From: Hippasteria phrygiana
Lineage: Eukaryota; Echinodermata; Asteroidea; Valvatida; Goniasteridae
DNA length: 64,000 bases
Direction of reading: 5' to 3'
NCBI GenBank assembly: GCA_037893225.1
Contig: JAZGUH010000155.1
Coordinates: 558,001 to 622,000 of the forward strand
Shown here: positions 11,601-26,600 of the stretch, piece by piece
How the letters are laid out: each line of letters opens with the position of its first letter
Position numbering within the stretch: position 1 is the first letter of the stretch
Position numbers and translations under genes: made by a program
Notes under the pieces: model-generated
Seen by the model: only the letters and a program-made list of their open reading frames with translations
What the model was told of the DNA's origin: nothing
The model's database searches: none

Positions 11601-14600
11601 GCATGTCGCGGCAAGTTTCCGCAAGGCTGCGAATTAAAAAGTCCAATGGAAACACGGCTATAGACTTAATTTAATCAATTTGATCCAGCCATTCTTACCT
11701 TCATAAAAATTGTTTTTTTTTGTGAAGAAATTTTGTTATTAAAATATATTTTCTGACTGTCCCCCATTTAGAAGATAAGAGCATTGCAATCACTGTGTGA
11801 TACTGTTCTGATTATTACAACCTAATACATTTACTGTCAAATTTATTTTTCGTTCTTAACCCTTTGCGTATGGGTGACGCCATATGGCGTCAAAAAAGAA
11901 AAGTGCCACCAGGCCGGATGACGCTATTTGCCGCCGTTTGTGCAGTTTCAATCCATTGTTGGATTATTGTTTAAATGTTACGCTTGACTGCACAAACACA
12001 TTGTAGCGGTTCGTTTGGATGCCAAAACCGCCGCACACCCCGACATCTCCCGTAAAAACCGTACTCAAGGGGTTAAGCTTTGTTTAGGGTCTTCTAATGT
12101 TCTTTGTTGACATTAAAAGCAATATCTATTGGTGCTCCATGATATTTTATTTTCAAATTGGAGAAATTATAGAGAGGTAATTGAAAGAACAACAACCCGT
12201 TTAGCAGTGGGTCTCGCTTCGGTTTATCCATAATTGCACCTCACATCATGTGTGAAAACAACCGTTCAGCTAACCTGACATTTTTCCACTCGCCAAATCA
12301 TTTTCCCCTCTCCTGAGAGCCTCGCATGGGGTTGGCAAGTGATCGCGGCTTACAGATTTGGGATCGGTAATCGGTTGGGACAGGTCTGGAAACGCACCCA
12401 AGCCCTGACTGTGAACTCATTAGGCAGCAGCAGATTGTGTTTCAGAGGTGTGCTCCCCCCAGTTTCCCCTGGCTCAAACTTTAATGAAAAATGGAAAAGT
12501 GGAAAATGTGGGAGCCGGTATTTTTCAATTCTGAGTCTTCAAAAAAAAAAAACCATCTCAAGACTAGAATGAGTTGGGGGTGGGGAAATTTGCTTAAGGC
12601 ATTTGCGTGTTACTTGTCATGGAGCCATTGTGAATGCTTTGAATGCAGGCTGAATGGTGTACCGGTTTTAACAGGACCGAAAAGGCCTTGTTTCTCCCCA
12701 TTTTATTTGAGGAAATATGTGATGCGATCAAGCAAAATCAGTCAGAACTCGGCAATCATTGTTTTGAGATATGGGCCAAAATATGTTCGTAGTGGAAAAA
12801 TCCAAATTGACTTTTTCACATGAAAATAAATGTGCTAAAAATGACTCAATTAAAGTACTGCAACTTTAAACTTGATTTTCTCAGTTTCTTTCTTTTGAAT
12901 GTGCGGGTGTTCAAATATTTGTAACTTTTTAACCAAAGGTCGTATTCACATGGGGTTTTCACTAATATGAAGCTTGAAGTACATGTACGCTACAAATGTA
13001 AAAATCTCAAAACTGACCAGGGCCTACTTCAGACTGATTTTGCTTGATCGCATCACATTTATGAAGCAAAATGGAAGGTGTCTTGAGCTGGGTCATTGAA
13101 TTGAATTAGGGCATCATTAGGTACCCCAGTGGATCAGAAATGGCAGCAGATGTGATGTGTTTGTTCCTTGGATCATCAGGGATTCACTCCCAAGGGCAAT
13201 AGATTTATTGCCAGAATCTGAATGATGAAAAGGATGGATGGTAACCACTGTAAGTACATGTATTCTTCTGTACACACACACCGAAGGAGTCAAGTTATGG
13301 AAGCTGTAGTCTCACAACTCCAACTTCTCTAGAGTAAATGTGAATTACTCTAGAGATTAGAGAATCTTGTTTGTGACCTCTGGATATCAAGAATACATCA
13401 GTCAGGAACAAATAATATTAGGGCATTCAGGATCTTAATCTTTGAAATCAGACAATCATTTGTAGGACTAGAGGTAGAAGTTATTTGTTTGCCAATATGG
13501 ACTTTAAAAAAAAATGTTTGTACATGTACAGGTAGGTGCCAAGTCTTTGTGTTTGAATATGAGTGACATGAGTACAGAAGAGACATTAATACAATTGTAA
13601 TGTCAATATTCTCCAGGTGTTGTTGGAAAACTCCAAAAGTGCAACCCCACCCCCCAAAAAATAATCTAAAGGAAGAAAAAAATAAAAGAAGGCAGAAATC
13701 GGGACCCAAATAGGTCAGTGAAGTCCTTGTCCTGCAGAATGTGAAATTGTCTTGCAAATTTCCCCTCTATCAAAAGGAGATGATTAAAGCAGGTTTTGTT
13801 GGCAGGTGTCACCATTTGATTTTCCTTGTTTTCTGGAAGAATTTATTGGTTCTGTTCTTCGATCACTTTGCTAATGCAGTTGCTCCAAGTTTTTCCGACA
13901 CCTTACAAAAGCACGGATTTCTGGGTTTTGAATGACAGAATGAGTCTCTTAGTAATACAAACAGTTTATTCTGAATTTGTACCAGACTGTAGAATTACAA
14001 TGCTGGTAATGAAATTCCAAAAAGCCTGATTGATGCTTTATTTAGCTTTTCATGAGCAATAAGATGTATAGAATCTGAAGTAATGAATATTTCTGAAACC
14101 AGAAATATACGAGGTGATCTCCATCAACTGATACTGTTCTATTCTATGCTGATGTATTCTATGCCATTGATTGAAATTTATGGCAAAAATTACTATTATG
14201 AGTAAGCATACAAGTTTCAGTTAATTCACATATATTACATGTACATGTAGGTGTAACATGGCTTGGCAAAATTGCTAGTTTTCTGTAGCAGGTTATGGGA
14301 TGCACGGAGCATATGGGCCATTAGCACTTTCAAGTCATGCTTGCATGCACGTGGCTTGGTCGAATGACTTCCATACTACTGCTGCACTGTCCTTGCAAAT
14401 TTACCCAAACCTTGTAAAGCCAGTCATGACTGCACACTGGGAGGACCATGTTTCCTAATTCTCCGCTGTGGGTCTAAAGCCTATCACCAGCATGCTTGTC
14501 ATAGCGTGGGGAAGAGGTAGGGGTGCCACTGCTATGTCAGAATGGACATTTTTAGTTGGCTGCTGCCATACTGTGAAAATACAACAATCATACAACATGC

Positions 14601-17600
14601 ATTTCTTCAAAGACTTCATTTTCTGAAGTTATTGTTTTCTTTGTGGGGGGTGGGGGCTGGTAATTAGACTAGCCTAAAGAAGCGGAAACTAATGACAAAT
14701 AGGCATTTTGAGTTAATGGCTAATTGGTTATCACACATGTTCCAGAATGTTTTTCCTTCATTCTATAACCGATACTTAATTACTCTTTCTGTGTGATTTC
14801 TCAATGGTTTGGAAAAGTAGGAATTCTGCATTGACTTTAACATCTTTGCACTTCGTGCTTTTAACATCAATGCATTTTTTTGGAGGTGGTCTGGACTGTG
14901 GCAATTTTTGACACAGGACCTTGGTAATGTTTTAATATGGATTGTTTTCACACTACTCAGACTTGCAGTTTTTTTTTAACATCGATGTTATTTCATAGCA
15001 CAGGACACTAATTTCTTGATGTAGTGTGAAACAGGTTTCAAAGGAGTAACTACATGTAGTTAAAGACCCCCCAAAAACCAAACGGAAGTTGGTGTCCTAT
15101 TTCTTGAATGCTAGCTCTGCAATGAATTTAACGAAATACATGTAAATCACTGCCCAAATATGGCAAACAGCTAGTCCCAGAGAGGAAGTGAGGGCCTTTG
15201 TTTACATAATAGTCTCCACCTCTTTTTGCAGTTATTGCTCCTGTGATATATATATTGGAGGTGATTTCCTTGGCCAGGTCCCCTGCTGGTGGGGGAACAT
15301 GTACATCAGTCAACTTCTGGAATGCAGGCCCCTTCCACTGTTTACACACTCCTTGCAACCATCATTGATCTTTAAAGGGAAGGGCAGTGCAAAAAATGGT
15401 CTTTAATATTGTATTGGGGAAGTTGCATGTATGCACTGTAAAAGAACCATAAATTTGTTGGCTTGGTGTGGGGAGGTCCATACAGCTCTCTGGTAAAATG
15501 ATCAAATGCCAGATTTTGAGCTCAGATAAAATGTCCAAATATTTCAAGATAAGAGACGGGAAACCATACCACCATTTTGTCTAAAATACCCAAAGCTGTT
15601 TTAGACAACACATGGTTGCGTACATAAGAGAAACTACAAAAATAAATCTTTGCACTTGCTTTGAAGCAAATAAACTTGGAAAACAACTTGTTTGAAAGTT
15701 ATTTTTATTTTTTTCATTTCATTTCATTTTTTCATTTGTGACCCACTCCAGAAAAAGGTGATATAAGTCGCGCTATGCATTTATGTGTAATGGCCCTTTC
15801 AACGTTGATAGGGTGACATTTTTCGTCAAAATTCATTATTTTGTTTTTTGTCTTCAATGACATTTTAAATATCTAAAGTTTAAGGTTTGGTGCACAACAA
15901 TGTTGATTTCAGTCAATAAGTTAAAAAATAACCTTCTTAGAGTGCATTATTCCATTGCATTGTATTAGAACTGGCTATTTCAAAGCCTGTTTTCTCTGTT
16001 GTGCAATTTGAACTCCACAGAACTAATTAATATGCAAAAATGCAATATCTCCAGAATGGAAAGGGCTTTGGAGCTCTATCATGTACCAAATGAAAGCTTG
16101 CATTCCAGGCTTTCCAAACATACATAGAACTCATTTTTCATATTTTGCGACATAATATACCTTTTTCCAGAGCGGGTCACATTTATTATTTCTCAGGCAA
16201 GAACATGTACAGACATGTATTCAAATTTACCTATGTATTCAAATTTACCTAGTCAGTTTCCCTTGTGGATTGTTTGATGAATGAAAGATAAGTTATTGTT
16301 ATCTTGTATTGATAGCATTTTAGAAGAGCCACTAGATAGTGATTAAGTTCGTTTTTGGCAATCCTTCAGGGTGTTATCAATATTGTTTTTGTTTGTTTGT
16401 TTTTTGAGGGTTGTTACCTAAAATGTTTGTTTTGTACTTTGTGTCTGTACATGTATATGTTCTTGCCTGAGAAATAATAAATGAAAAATGAAAAAAGAAA
16501 TGAAAAAAATTAAAGTAATTTTCAAACAATTTGTTTTGCAAGTTTATTTGCTTCAAAGCAAGTGCAAAGATTTATTTTTGTAGTTTCCCTTATGTACGTA
16601 ACCATGTGTTGTCAATTAACTATAACAGCTTTGGGTATTTTAGACAAAATTAAGTCTAATGGGGACATGGGCTGAACTAACGTCCCTGTCAACTTACTGT
16701 GAACTTAATGTAAAACAACCAGGCCGAAAGTGGTCGCGGAAGATATCCACGCAGCTGCAGAAAGTCATCAGGGATGATCAAAAGTCCAATGGAAACAGCT
16801 CCTCACTGTAAAACTACTGTGACCATGCGGAAAACCACTGTGGTATGGTTTCCTGTCTCTTTGTGAATAGTGCACCCCCATGTAATTAAATGCAGTTGCG
16901 CTAGCCCTTTGCAGTGGAGCGAACCGACAGACAATCCCAAACGTGCATACAACAATTAATTTTTCGTCCATTCGCTGCTTGAAACATGGCAGATTTGAGT
17001 TAGCCCGTGAACAAATACGCTAGGTTACCGCGTCTATCCCGTTTAGGGCAAAGGTGATTGTGCGCAGTGCCCGCAACATGTAACATTCTGCCAGCCTTGC
17101 AAGGCGAATAAACGTTCTGTCACGGTTATAAAAGTGCAAATGGGAACGCACGGTAAAATTACGCAAAGGCATGTCGCAGTAAGTTTTCACAAGGCCGCGG
17201 AAGAAAAAGTCCAATGGAAACATGGCTTAAGTCCATCACTGTGCAGTAAACTAAAGAAAATTTATTTTTGTAAAAGAAGTCAAAAAATATCAAGGCCCAT
17301 GTAATGAAAAAAATCCATCAAAATACATTTACAGGAAAATGTCAGTGTTGATGTAATTTTGTGGATTATTATTAAGGGCCTACAGTATTTTCATAATTTT
17401 TTGAGGGCTTTGTAGTAATGTGCTTTTAATTTGGGCATGCCAGAGAACAGAATGAGAACTTGGACTTAGTGAGCAACTTTTTTAAAACTATGATTGGTCC
17501 CACATGTAGTACTAGTTTGCCTTTGATAGACATTTGAATTAGGTACAGATCATAGGATTTGATGTGGTCCTAAAAATCACATCACATCACAGTCACAGTA

Positions 17601-20600
17601 CATGTATGTTGCTGAAAAAAATGTGAAGTCGGAATATTACTGATTCTTGGGAGGTCATCACCTTTAACAACATTGGCTACTTATGCTGTTAACCAAATTG
17701 AACCAAATGTCTGAACACCAGCTGGGCAGCACAGGGGGAAGGGCAGGACACTGAGATAATCACCCATTTGTTCTAGAGGTGCCTCTAGGTTTAACACCTA
17801 CTTGACAAGGGACTATACAAACTGATATGACAGTCCATGTTGGTGAGCTGATAATTATCTCTTGGATGTTGGTTTTAAGGAGAAACACAAATCACCTGTC
17901 ACCAAATGTACAGTTTATTCTAAAGGGGTATCATATCCATCAAGGGTAATAAAACCATGGGCCAAGTAACCCTCATTCACAAGGGAGGTCCTTGTTTGAG
18001 ACTGCAATTCTGATGAGCCACCAACCTAAAAAAAAGACTGTAATTCTGTACATGTTGAAGATGGGGAAATAAGAAAAACTGGCAAATTGATTTCTTGCAT
18101 TTTTCTTGCCTTTATTCTCTACAAAAAAACCAGGTAAATACCATTGGGGGGAAAAAACGTTCAAGAAACTAGTGCAACAGCTGGCATGCGGTGAGATGGC
18201 CTGTCCATGCCGTGTTAGGGCCCTCGTGACAGCACGTGTAGTGGGAAACGACACTGCGTAATAACTGGGCGAAAGTTTGAACTGGTTTTAGCAACGCTCT
18301 GGGGCAATGTAGCAGGTGGGAATTTTTGTAAATTTGGTTTAAATCTTTCTGGTAATGAAACCAAGGATTCCTCAAAAGCACATTTCGCACTGTTGCTGGA
18401 AAGCCTGAAGAAACCTGTAGGAAGACGACAAAGAAATGTTCAGTTTTAGAGGTGGAAGGAAAACCCCAGAATGATATTTTCTGGAGAAACCCACGGAATC
18501 GGGCAGGGACTGAAAAACCCAATCCACATGTCAGCCCTGGTGGGATTCGAACCCGGGTCACAGTGAATGGAATGCATGGTTAACCCTAACTCCCTGGAGT
18601 GTGTGGAAAATCATATTAAAATTTGAGGATTCAGGACTGTTTTAAGGAACCACAGGTTAAAAAATGCTTAACCCGGGGCAGCAAATTTCTAAATAACAAG
18701 GAAGCAGTTTGAATTGGGAAAAGGGTATTTGATCATGTACCAGATTCATTTTCCCCCATGCTGCTCCATGCAGTGAAACCTCATGGCATATTTAGAGGCT
18801 GCAATGTTTTCTGACAGCCAGTATTTTACTTGCTAGAGCATAAACATGATAAAGAAAAAAACTGTCAGCCCTGTCCAGACTTGGGCAAGTTGAAAACCAT
18901 AAAATAGTTGAGAGGTTCTGCAGTTTTAGCTTTCAAGTTTATAATGGTAACAAGCAAGAAAGTTATTGATCATCCCACTCTGTTTTATTTACATAGCAGG
19001 TTTAGCAATCTCTGCTGTTTTTTGCTAGTATTTTAGCCAGTTTCTTATGCTTGTTCCTGTGGCCACATCTTGTCTCCCTTCACCAAATTGCCCATAGCTC
19101 AAACAGGCAGTTTGTGTCTGCTTGCACCATGGCTTGTTTGGAATACTGGGCCCAAGTGTTTACAGTGAGAGCAGTGATGGATGGTGGTTCTTGTTTCAGG
19201 GACTGGAGCCCTCTGCCTTCATGGCTGGTGGTGGGGGTGGTGGTTCAGAGAGGGCTGGTACATTGTAGCTGGCCAAAAGTTCTGAATTGGTGCTTTTTTA
19301 AAGGTACTTTTTAGTTTAAAGGTAGTATACAACATTTACAAACATCAACAAACAAAACTACTGAATTACATGGGTATTACAAAATACAGTCTCAAGCATC
19401 CTGTGAAATCATGGCATCTGGTTTTTCTGTCATTTTCAAGAAAAGTGGAAATTTATAACGTTTTCCAATGATTGTCAGTTGACAATCATTGGAAATAGTC
19501 TAGTTCCCCGACCTGATAAGTCCCTGTCTCTATAAATTGCTCCATTTTGTCTAAAGTAGGGTCAGGAAACCAGATTAGGCCAATGAAAGTAGATTACTAG
19601 TTTCTCGTCAGCGCCCGCATATGATTTTGGCCCCGCACCAAAAAATGTCATTATACCGAAATTTCATTATTTTGCCCAAAAAAGTGGGGAAAATCCAATG
19701 CAAACTACTCCCAAGAGAAAAGGTTCCATTCCGTTTGTGGGGTCGGTGTTTTGCAGCTTCGCAGATGTATCCCAGAATGCAACATACCAACCGTATTCTG
19801 CGAAGACACATATTCATTCAGAAATATCGGTTGCGTCCGAATCTCTTGTCTATGGCTATTGTCTATATCTATTTTTCATTGATGAGAAATAATGAATAAT
19901 GAACAATGAAAAAAAAAACTCACCAAAATTTGATAAATGGCTGACGAGAAACTAGTAATCTACTTTCATCGGCCTTACTAGAACATAATTGTTTTCTCTC
20001 TGTTTTCCCATTATCTATACACACAAAACTTTAAACAGGTCAGTACTACAGTATTTGCTAGCACGCTATAAATACTAACCCCCAAATCCATTTATTTCTG
20101 AAAATTACAGCAAAAGCAAATGTTGCATGCTACGTTTAAGAAAGGGTGTGTTGAAGAAAGTGACTTCTTAACTTAGGAGTTTATCTGCTGAAGAAAGGGA
20201 CTTCTCGAATAAAAGTGATTTGCTGGCCAAACTTATTGCTGGGTATGCCCTGCCCCTCCATTCACAGCCATTAATTTTCTGAGTTCCTGGGAGAGAAGTC
20301 AGGATAAGGAAAGCCGCCTTTGTGGCGGCCTCCGTTGTGTGCTAGAGCTAAACAGCGAAAAGACTAGAAGACCCTCAGCAACCCTCCTTTTGAATAGTGC
20401 AGTCATCCCCCAAGATAAAGTCAGCTGTTTATGAATGGGCAGTGGCCATTGTCCCTCCCTGAATCACTGAGGCTAGGGATAAAACCATCAGTAATTGTGT
20501 CCATCAGTAATGATTAAGAGTAGGCCAGAGTGCATAATTTGTGCATGATACCCCTTGAAAGCTGGTGATTTGGATGGCATACAGTGGGGGGTTAGGGGAG

Positions 20601-23600
20601 CTTAAGTCCCTTTTCAAAGTTTTGTTTGTTTGACAGTTATATGTATATTTATCATACTGAGTATGGGTGAAGGAACTATTAACTGCCCACTGTGTTTGAC
20701 TTAATGGTTTCACTACTCATGCTTGCTAAAGAAGATTTAATTATTCCTATTTAAATGTAGTATTCACCATTTGCTTTTGCTGTAATTTTCAGAAATAAAT
20801 GGATTTGGGGGTTAGTATTTTATAGTGTGCTAGCAAATACTGTAACACTGACCTGTTTTGTGTGCATAGATGCTGGGAAAACATAGACAAAACATTACAT
20901 GTATGTTCTAGTAGTCTGGTTTTCTGACCATACGGAGAAATTTATAGGTGTCGGGGAATTATCAGGTTGGGGAACTACAATTTTGTATACTACCTTTAAG
21001 CAGAATGTTCCAAGCTGAAATAAACCGAGTGGGAGTGCATCTTGCAAAAATGTGACATTATTTACAAATAGAACTTGACATGTTGCTCAAAATGTCTAAA
21101 CACATTAATTTATGAAACAGGCCCCACAAATACTTGAAACTTATTCTTTCTGTGCCAATACTATTATCAAAGCTTGACAAATCATGTACAGTGTAACGCC
21201 GCTTTAATGAACATCGCGGGATCCACAGATTTTGTTCGGTATAGCGATTTTCAGCCGACTTTAAACATGTGGCGGCCATTGAATTATGTAATTACTGTAC
21301 ATGTTCGTACTTTCTAAGCTTACCGAATTCTAAAGCAACAGTTGACTTTTCCCTTCTATTCCTTGGGGAAATAATACATGAAGCTGCGGCCATTTGGGAA
21401 TTACAAATAGCCCAAATGCGCAGTACATTTTTTTAATCCGTTGCCTTTTTTTTCAAGTTAGGTAAGTCTTGTACACAAAATTTGGGAGCCAAGGATGGTG
21501 TTCGGTATAGCCGAATGTTCTGTATAGCGGTGTTCGGTATAGCGGCGTTCCACTGTATCACTGAAATATACCTTCTGTAGTAAGTACATTGTAGTACCCT
21601 TTTCCCACTACAAACTGCTAAACCTGGAGATTTGTTACCCCAGGTTAAGCTTTTCTTAACCTAGGGTTCCTTAATTTAACCCTGCGTTCCCTTCCCACTT
21701 GTTTAATTAACTCAGAGTTTTGCTCCATGAAAACAGCAAGAAAAGTGAAGTGAGCGAGTTTAATTAGATCCCATTTTAAGGTGGTTGTGAATATTTCCAA
21801 CACTAAGTGATCATTATTGAAGAAAATTACAGAAATGATGGATGTTAAAAAGTTTAGTGCTCATACAATCTCCGCAGAAGTGAGGGTGGGGGCTAAATTT
21901 ATCATTTTATTGGCAATCCTGTTTTTAATTTAAAGAAGAGGATTTTGGAGGATTTTGCAGGATTGAGTTCGTAGAACCAGTAGCCATTTTTACTTCTCAT
22001 GGGGTTTGATGTTCCATAAAACTTAAAAGTTTAAGTGTAAATAATGTTCCAGTGGTTACTGCTCAGCATTGGATTTTAGAGGCTTCAGGAAGGTTTTTAC
22101 CTTTAAAAATGCCAATGGGAGTTAAAATTGGTAACACTATTCCTGTGAAACACCACACCAGAGCGCATATCCTAAGATTTGACAACTGCGATCTGATGAC
22201 TGTAATTCATTTGCATTTCGGGCCAAACTTGAAATTGACTTCTTCACCAAAGGCTAGAACGAATCCTGAATAGTCTAGCCGGAATTGTTCCTTGATAATC
22301 CTAGCCAGTTATTTTCAGAATGGGCTTGGTAAGCCCAAGGTGTTATCAGCATTTGCTTTCACATTACATGTATAATTTACAAATGCATCTAATTCTGAAG
22401 AAAATGCATTAAAGTAAAAGTTTAGTAAAAGTTAACAAATAGTTAAAAGTTTCAGCACAATCGAGAAACACCTTTTTACAAGAAACGGCAAAAAACCTGC
22501 AGATTTTTGTCATCAGGAAATACATTAAAAATCATTAAAAACATACCATTGGTATGATTCAATCTTTGGAAAAGAGTCAGTTGAATAAATTTCCCCATAT
22601 ATGACCTTTGAAACCGTTCTTGTATTATTGTCCATGCTCTTTAACAAATTCATTTCTTTTTTTTGATGTGTAATAAAAGAAAACTACTTTTTTCCTATTT
22701 TGGGCATCTTCAATTCTCAACGCATCCCGGCAATGCCCAAATTATTGTCAGGTTGCAAATAATTCCACATTTGTAAAGTAATTATACGATAAGTAAACAT
22801 GGGTAGTTTTTCGCTCAGTGTCATGTTCTAAAGTGAATAATTACATTCTCTGCTTTCTCAATCCATTGTTGGATTAAAGTGTGTGTTACCCTTGGCTGCA
22901 CAAGCATCTTGTGTCGTTTCGTTTGGCTGCACAACCTAGCATGGCACCCCCGTGCCAGTACTCAAGGGGTTAAAACAAACTTTATTTTTGAGGTGAAACT
23001 TGAAAAGAGCACCGATAGTACATGTATGTCTTCAAAATGACAGCCTGTCAGATGGAATAATTTCACATTTGGAACCATTATGGGGTAAACCAAATAACCT
23101 TTTTGATAAATAAGTTGTCGGTTGGTTTTCTGACAACTGCCAGTATCTGCCATAGGTTAACATACATGTATAGATGCCTACATTGGATACAATCACATTG
23201 TTTAGGTCAAGCATCATTTTTGTCTTCTTGTTGACTTTTGGCATAGTCTAAATTGGTTGAGTTTCTTTTAAGCAGAGGGGCAGAACTTGGATTGCAAGAC
23301 TTAACAATGCAAATTTATTATCAGTCACTTACAATGTACGTCTACATGTACACAATATGTACATGTAGGTGAATTATAAACAGCCAGGCTTTACACTCCC
23401 AGTCCCCCTCATTCCCCTATAATACAGCTACATGTATTTTGTAAACTGACCACAATTGGTGGGGGAGCTAAACCTTACAAGCTAAGTACCCATTGAGGTT
23501 CACACTCTACCCAGTGTCAAAGGGGGCCCTCATTGTGAACACCCATGAAAGGAAGGAGGTAATTAGGGAACCCAGTTGGGTGGTCCTTGTGTTCTTGGGG

Positions 23601-26600
23601 TGCAACTATGGTGCAGAAAATCAGAGGCAAATACTTTGGGGCAGAGAACCATCATTGATGTGGTTCTCCGAAGAACAAGAGAAAATTCAACATCATTTCA
23701 GTCGTGTTATCTTTTTCCTGATGTTCATAACATACTGACCAAACTGTCAAAATGACCTGTGGTTCTTCTAAGCACTTCTTCAGGCCATTCAAGCAGTTTG
23801 ATCACTTTCTGCGGACTCTTTTCACTGCTTAACTCTTCACTAATAATATTCAGATGAAACTTTCCTTTAAATTGAGAAGGTTGTAATTAGTCTCTGATTG
23901 CTGAGATTGTTTGATAAGGTGTGTGGTTTGATAGGGTGTGCAGCCAGGAAGCTGCTTAAAGGGACACTCGCCTGCGAGGCCACCCAATAATTCGTCCTAA
24001 AATTGCTATGGTTGGAAAGATCATTCAAAAGTAGAATGTACAAGACGACCATCTCTTGCAAATGTGCCATTTGTCTGAAAACCATTGACGAAAATAATTT
24101 CAGGGATGCCAGAAGTTTCGAAGAAGTCCAAGTATTCGCTTTGGTTGCATACAGGCTGCAGTATGTGCAGTATGTGCAGTATGTGCAGTGTCAGTCTGAA
24201 TGGCCGGATGACAGTACTTCGTTTTTCACCTCATTTCTCAGTAAATATTTATACACACTATCATAGTGTGTATAAATGTAGTCTATGGGAGTTTTGTTAC
24301 TTTCAAAGATTTGAAATGGGCTAGGTAACTATAAAAAATATTTAATTTTGGGGGAATTTTAGGGCAATACACAACATGTATGTGCCTTTAAAAAGATTAA
24401 TTGTCGCGCTTGGGTCAAACGTAGTAGCAGACTACCAGTAGTTCTAGTTTTTACGGTTTGATAATATTTGTTAACGGGAAGGAAGGAAAGCTTTTCCAAT
24501 AATATGTTTTGATTAGAGGAGGGAAATGACTAGATTTGCAGGATCTGCGGTTACACTTTCAGAATTGAGCATAATCCATATTCTTTGCACATCAGGCGAC
24601 CTTTCTTTTTTCTGGGTCGTGTCACATGGGGTCAGTTTTGGGGTGTAGGGGGGCAAGTAATTTCAGAGTTCATGAAGAATGGGATATTTTTGGTGGTCCG
24701 TTGGTCATGTGGATTGCAGATGTTTCCAAGGAGTGTGAGTGTGACAAAAACGCCGGACTTCAAGTTGGCAGATGCCTTACATGTACATGGACCTGTCATT
24801 GCTTATCACATTTCTCGGTTCTTTCAGTCATGGTGACTGTTTTTGTCATTCACTAAAAAGTCAAACTTGTCAAATTTGAGAACTTTATGATTAAATCTTT
24901 TTATTTTCAAAGTGAACAAAGAAACTGGCAGGAGCGGGATTCGAACCTGCGACCTCCGGGTTAGCGTTAAATCTTTTTACACATACTTTGTAATATGCAC
25001 TGTATTTGTAATCAATCTAAATGCTACATTCTAAATTTTATACAATATTTTTCTCTACCAAATGAAATTTGAAAGTACAATTTGAATGAAGTAACAAATC
25101 CCAATACATGCACATGTAGGATGGAATTATATTATGAACTCCATGTAAGGTAGCCCTTTTTCATTTCTCATTGTTTGTTGTTAATACTCTGTTGAAGATA
25201 TTATTGGCCTAAATATAATTAACAGAGTTGTACTGACATGAATGCTTGTTCTTAAGTTTTTACTGAAAAGTGGTACAAAGTATGACTGCAGTAAAGAGAA
25301 ACTTTTCTGTAGTTGTTAATTTTGTAGATCAGTTTTCTAGAAAAAGAGCATTCACATGTGTGCTTCAGTATTGTTGATGTTCTAATGCAGTTTTCCCAGT
25401 TTCTCTTTCTGAGAAGCACAAAGCTGATTTGAAGGTTGTATACAACATTTGCTTTTGCTGTAATTTTCAGAAATAAATGGAATGGATTTGGGGGTTAGTA
25501 ATAATATTTTATAATGTGCTAGCAAATACTGTAACACATTGTAACACTGACCTGTTTCAAGTTTTGTGTGCATACATGTATATGCTGGGAAAACAGAGAG
25601 AAAAAAAATCTGTTCTCGTAGTCTGGTTCCCTGACCCTACTTCAGACAGAACTGAGCAATTTATTTATAGAGTCGGGGAATTATTAGGTCAGGAGCTAGA
25701 CTATTTCCAATGATTGTAGGCCGACAATTGTTGGAAAATGATATAAATTTCCTCTTTTCTTGAAAACTACAGCACACCAGGTGCCATGATTTCACAGGAT
25801 GCTTGAGACTGCTACATGTATTTACTAGTATGGTATTTCGTAATAATTCAGTAGTTTTGGTTTTTGATGTTTGCAAATGTATACTACATTTAATGACTAA
25901 GCTTTAGGCAACAGTTTTGGAGTCAACCCCGATTCTGAGCAGGAGTGGTAATTCCATTTAAAATTCATCCCATCATCTTAAAAGCACAAAACATGCATTG
26001 GTGGCGCATCCTTTGATTTCATGCCTGCTTTTGTCAAGCTACTTGAGATGGGGTTTTGTCTTCTACATTGCACACAGAATTATATATGAAAACTTTTTAA
26101 GGTACATTTCTCATGGGACCAACAAAGCTTTTCCATCCATTATCATCCGGCCAAAACAGCAAAGGACAAGGTGATTTCATGAGCCCCCGTCATAGCTTTT
26201 GAAAATGAGAACTTGCCTAGTGGTACATCTGTAAAAATAAAAGGTGTCCTCCCATGAAAAGATATGTCAGTTATCTTTTCGTTTGGTCCATGTTTCCAAA
26301 AACTGCAGGGATGATTTGGCCCACCCACATAGCTGGTATCCTTGTGGATAACCACAGTATGAATGGGGACAATGGGTAATTGATACACTCCTCCTATTCA
26401 GGCCCCATAATGGGTCCCATCATGTAGGACAGCATCATAATTACCACTCAAGTAGCCCTGGGAAGAGTTGAGGACTGTCCACCTGCTGTCCATTGTAGTT
26501 TCCATTCAAGGGAGGCTGGGTGAATGCATACTCACTGGCACTGCACTCATGAGTAAAAACCATGGCTAAAGCCCTGTCCGCACTGGACTTTTTTGGGTAA

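Larger units (their letters stand above)
21556..24909 (+). other. Intron 3, mixed stretch
   Basis: Outside MITE B copy 2, the Gli site and the hairpin, I see a short inverted GGTTAAG/CTTAACC block at 21643-21664, a fragment of the GGAGGATTTTG unit of element N near 21935, and no genes. Confidence 0.45.

Noticed and set aside
15574..16650. LTR retrotransposon
   Set aside because: The long repeats are inverted, not direct, and there is no gag/pol frame.
18537..18566. Possible tRNA gene at a GGATTCGAACC B box
   Set aside because: No A box at the right distance and no cloverleaf; the sequence belongs to SINE family D.
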